This document shows, piece after piece, positions 61,955 through 64,000 of a stretch of DNA of 64,000 bases (position 1 is its first letter; each line of letters starts with the position of its first letter). The stretch lies in contig NZ_JABBYC010000011.1 of the NCBI RefSeq assembly GCF_016742955.1, positions 1 to 64,000 of the forward strand. The letters are read 5' to 3'. The position numbers and the translations under genes are program-made. This DNA is from Myceligenerans indicum. GTDB taxonomy: Bacteria > Actinomycetota > Actinomycetes > Actinomycetales > Cellulomonadaceae. Under the pieces are notes generated by a model. That model worked only from the letters and a program-made list of their open reading frames with translations. It was not told where the DNA came from and made no database searches.

Positions 61955-63277
61955 ATGAACAGTCTGCTGACCACCCCCGACCGCCCGCACATGGTGTGCC
62001 TGTGGGACTTCACCTGGTACACGCGTACCGGCCCCGGGGAGCCGTTCGAGGATCTGGACCGCGCCTTCGCGCAGGCGCGCGAGCGGGGCTACGACACGAT
62101 CCGGATCTGCGCGATGCCGTTCCTGCTGTTCGGGTCCGGCATCGACACGTCGGCGTTCGGCCTGGGCCCGCTCGGAGGTGAGTTCGGGCAGCGTGTGCGG
62201 TGGTACGACGTCCGGCACGAGACGACGATCGACGCGCGCGCCCACCTGGTGGAGCTGTTCCGCGCGGCCGACCGGCACGACGTCGGCGTCATCGCCTCCT
62301 CGTGGGAGTACCAGCAGTCCCCGTCGTTCGCGGCCACACCCGAGTGGTACGAGGCGCTGCACGCCGTCGACCCCGAGGACCGCGCCGTGGTGCTCGCCGA
62401 CGCCCACGCGGACCTCGCCGACCTGCTGGACCAGGAGGGCCTGGGCCACCGGCTCGTGCTGACCGAGCTGCACAACGAAGTGCAGATCGGCTACCTGACC
62501 GACGGGCTGGGTGCCGGCGGCGGCGATGACGCCGTCCGGGCCCTCACCCCGCGGCTGGAGCGCGGGATCGCCCGGTTCCGCCGGCGGCATCCGGACCGGC
62601 CGGTGACCGTGAACTACGGGGGTGTGCCGGTGGGCGCCCTGAACGCGCTGCCCGCCGACCTCGACGCACTGGTCGTGCACCCGTACGTGTACGGGGTGCT
62701 GCAGGAACTGATCGACACGTTCGGGCTTCGCGGCCCCGTGGAGGAGTTCGACGAGGACCGGGCGCGTGAGCTGCTGCGCCCGGACGCGCCCGGGCTCGCC
62801 GCGTGGTCGGTGCCGGAGGGGCAGGAGTGGCGCACGCGCGCGACGATCATGTCGGTCGCCGAGGTCTACGTGCACGACTGGTGCGACCCCGAGGCGTGGG
62901 ACCACTGGCTGTACGACCGGCTGGATGCCCACCGAGCGGCCATGTACGAGAAGCTCGCCCTCTGGCTGGAGGCTGCCGCGGAAGCCGCCGCGGGCCGCGG
63001 GATCCCGCTGATCCTCGGTGAGGGCTACGTGGGATACACCCCGCTGCACGGCCGCTTCGAGGAGGACCGGTTCGGGGCCGAGCTGTGCCGGCACGCCGTG
63101 CGGGAGGCGGCACGGCTCGGCGCGTGGGGCGCCGTCGTGTGCTCCAACGCCGCGCCGCACCATCCGATGTGGTCCGACGTCGCGTTGCAGCGGCAGTGTG
63201 CCGAGATCCTGACGGGCGGGAGCCTCCCGGCCTCCGTGACCGGCTCCTCCGTGACCGGCTCCTCCGTGACCGGCTGA
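61955..63277 (+). CDS. Cellulase-like glycoside hydrolase
   Basis: A 440-residue cytoplasmic enzyme from ATG 61955 (AAGGAG 9-14 bases upstream), no signal peptide. The TIM barrel of clan A is supported by LVLTELHNEVQIGY with the acid/base Glu175 in 'HNE', and PLILGEGYVGYTPLHG with the nucleophile Glu356. It fits the sugar-binding cellulase-like family, acting on an imported oligosaccharide. The tail ends SVTGSSVTGSSVTG, encoded by a 15-bp unit repeated three times just before the stop. Divergent from the AraC gene. Confidence 0.82.
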   Translation: MNSLLTTPDRPHMVCLWDFTWYTRTGPGEPFEDLDRAFAQARERGYDTIRICAMPFLLFGSGIDTSAFGLGPLGGEFGQRVRWYDVRHETTIDARAHLVELFRAADRHDVGVIASSWEYQQSPSFAATPEWYEALHAVDPEDRAVVLADAHADLADLLDQEGLGHRLVLTELHNEVQIGYLTDGLGAGGGDDAVRALTPRLERGIARFRRRHPDRPVTVNYGGVPVGALNALPADLDALVVHPYVYGVLQELIDTFGLRGPVEEFDEDRARELLRPDAPGLAAWSVPEGQEWRTRATIMSVAEVYVHDWCDPEAWDHWLYDRLDAHRAAMYEKLALWLEAAAEAAAGRGIPLILGEGYVGYTPLHGRFEEDRFGAELCRHAVREAARLGAWGAVVCSNAAPHHPMWSDVALQRQCAEILTGGSLPASVTGSSVTGSSVTG

Positions 63278-63317
63278 GGCTGCGCCCGCGTCGGGACCGG
63301 GTGCGCGGGAGAGCCTC
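63276..63317 (+). terminator. Probable intrinsic terminator after the glycoside hydrolase
   Basis: GAGGCT (63276-63281) pairs with AGCCTC (63312-63317), and inner CCCGCG (63285-63290) pairs with CGCGGG (63304-63309), around a 13-base loop. ATTT follows. The stem begins within the stop codon of the hydrolase. Confidence 0.6.
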
Positions 63318-63431
63318 ATTTCGGGCGGATGGTCCCTGCGGTCAGTGCCTTTGGGCCCTGCGATCGGCGGGCGCGCAGCGTCAGGCTGGTGGTGGATCGG
63401 GCATGGACACCCGAGACGCGAGGAGGCCGCA

Positions 63432-63704
63432 ATGTCCACCAACGACAACAGAGATGCCGACCGGCGAACCCAGGCCGTCGAGCGGCTGAAGAAGCGTTCG
63501 GAGTTCTGGACCCACCTGGCCGTCTACGTGCTGATCAACGCGATGCTGGTGGTCGTGTGGTTCTTCACCACGGCCGACGGCTTCTTCTGGCCCGTCTTCC
63601 CGCTCGTCGGCTGGGGTATCGGACTCTTCTTCCACGGCGTGGACACGTTCCGTCGTCCGTTCAGCGAGGACCGCATCCGCCGCGAGATGGACCGGATGGC
63701 ATAG
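63432..63704 (+). CDS. 2TM domain protein
   Basis: A 90-residue membrane protein from ATG 63432 (AGGAGG upstream). Two helices, at ~27-46 (HLAVYVLINAMLVVVWFFTT) and ~51-69 (FFWPVFPLVGWGIGLFFHGV), are separated by a short acidic turn. This is the compact '2TM domain' layout, with charged N- and C-termini in the cytoplasm. Function unknown; homologues often sit beside histidine kinases, which are not seen here. Confidence 0.85.
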   Translation: MSTNDNRDADRRTQAVERLKKRSEFWTHLAVYVLINAMLVVVWFFTTADGFFWPVFPLVGWGIGLFFHGVDTFRRPFSEDRIRREMDRMA

Positions 63705-63871
63705 GCCTGCCGGACTCGGCGTGAGAGGGGCGTCGACCGCGCCGGATCGCGGCCACGCGCGTCGTCGTCACCTTCGACGGGCGCCGGCGCTTATGCGCTC
63801 GGCGCCGCGACCGATGAGTTCCTTCACCCGCGTTCGTCAACCGGAGGACGACCCGACGGAAGGAACCCACG

Positions 63872-64000
63872 ATGGTCACCACGACGCGCACCTTCAGCGG
63901 CTTCTCGGTGGACGACGCCGACGCCGCGCTCCGCTTCTATCGCGACACGCTCGGCCTGCCCGCACGCGGGAACGCGATGGGAGGCTTCGAGATCGACCTC
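63872..64000 (+). CDS. VOC/glyoxalase family protein, N-terminal part (cut by window edge)
   Basis: ATG 63872 with GGAAGGAA 8-15 bases upstream opens VTTTRTFSGFSVDDADAALR then FYRDTLGLPARGNAMGG. The betaalphabetabetabeta module of vicinal oxygen chelate proteins starts this way, with 'A..FY.d.LGL'. It continues past the window end, so metal ligands and length are unknown. Confidence 0.8.
   Translation, partial: MVTTTRTFSGFSVDDADAALRFYRDTLGLPARGNAMGGFEIDL

Noticed and set aside
1-64000. CRISPR array, tRNA or rRNA genes
   Set aside because: I found no regularly spaced direct repeats and no cloverleaf or ribosomal RNA sequence. The Cas4-like domain at 46.1-46.8 kb belongs to a UvrD-type helicase, not a CRISPR locus.

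Overview
The window is high-GC actinobacterial DNA: GC-rich third positions, many GTG and TTG starts, ATGA or TGATG overlaps inside operons, and long spurious antisense frames. The set of families (a cellulase-like glycoside hydrolase with an AraC regulator, an arsenic-type divergon, an albusnodin-like lasso peptide locus) would suit a Cellulosimicrobium/Cellulomonas/Isoptericola-type organism, but that placement is inference. Most of the window is accessory DNA: small immunity-like genes, gene debris, insertion sequences, a lasso peptide cluster and several anti-phage modules.

1-12.4 kb: an IS5-type transposase end, an intact Fic AMP-transferase gene and its truncated second copy about 6 kb downstream, and a run of small immunity-type genes (DUF4279/SUKH-like, SUKH, DUF1963, conserved orphans) mixed with fragments (GNAT, luciferase-domain, lipoprotein). 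12.4-26.5 kb: a three-gene operon of a nuclease-RecQ helicase, a coiled-coil tail-anchored protein and a membrane protein with a PH-like end, then a complete type I Zorya system (zorABCD). 26.6-28.1 kb: an antitoxin with a frameshifted PIN toxin, and an XRE regulator remnant.

28.4-31.7 kb: a lasso peptide cluster (precursor, cyclase, leader peptidase, acetyltransferase) resembling the albusnodin type, with an unusually Lys/Arg-rich core. 31.7-34.7 kb: an XRE regulator with a phosphotransferase, and a two-gene unit containing a resolvase-like fold. 34.85-37.9 kb: an auxiliary tryptophanyl-tRNA synthetase preceded by a leader peptide with three consecutive Trp codons; the synthetase gene carries a one-base frameshift, and the next gene is interrupted by an ISAs1-family element with a 10-bp target duplication.

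37.9-54.2 kb: a defence island. An Hsp90-like ATPase with DUF3883 is divergent from an operon of a restriction-modification deletion remnant, a SIR2-like protein and a UvrD helicase with a Cas4-like nuclease. Convergent to that lie a D12-class adenine methylase, a NurA-like nuclease, a HerA-like ATPase and a P-loop kinase/HNH endonuclease fusion. 54.4-64 kb: a kinase-like gene split by an amber codon, an intact luciferase-domain gene (parent type of the fragment at 7.6 kb), a DUF429 remnant, an ArsR-controlled flavoprotein/MFS divergon with two operators, a phosphoribosyltransferase, AraC with a cellulase-like hydrolase, a 2TM protein and the start of a VOC protein. No tRNA, rRNA or CRISPR array was found. 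The strongest leads are the lasso locus, the nuclease-RecQ membrane operon beside Zorya, the Hsp90/SIR2/UvrD-Cas4 and HerA-NurA-methylase groups, and the attenuator of the damaged synthetase gene.
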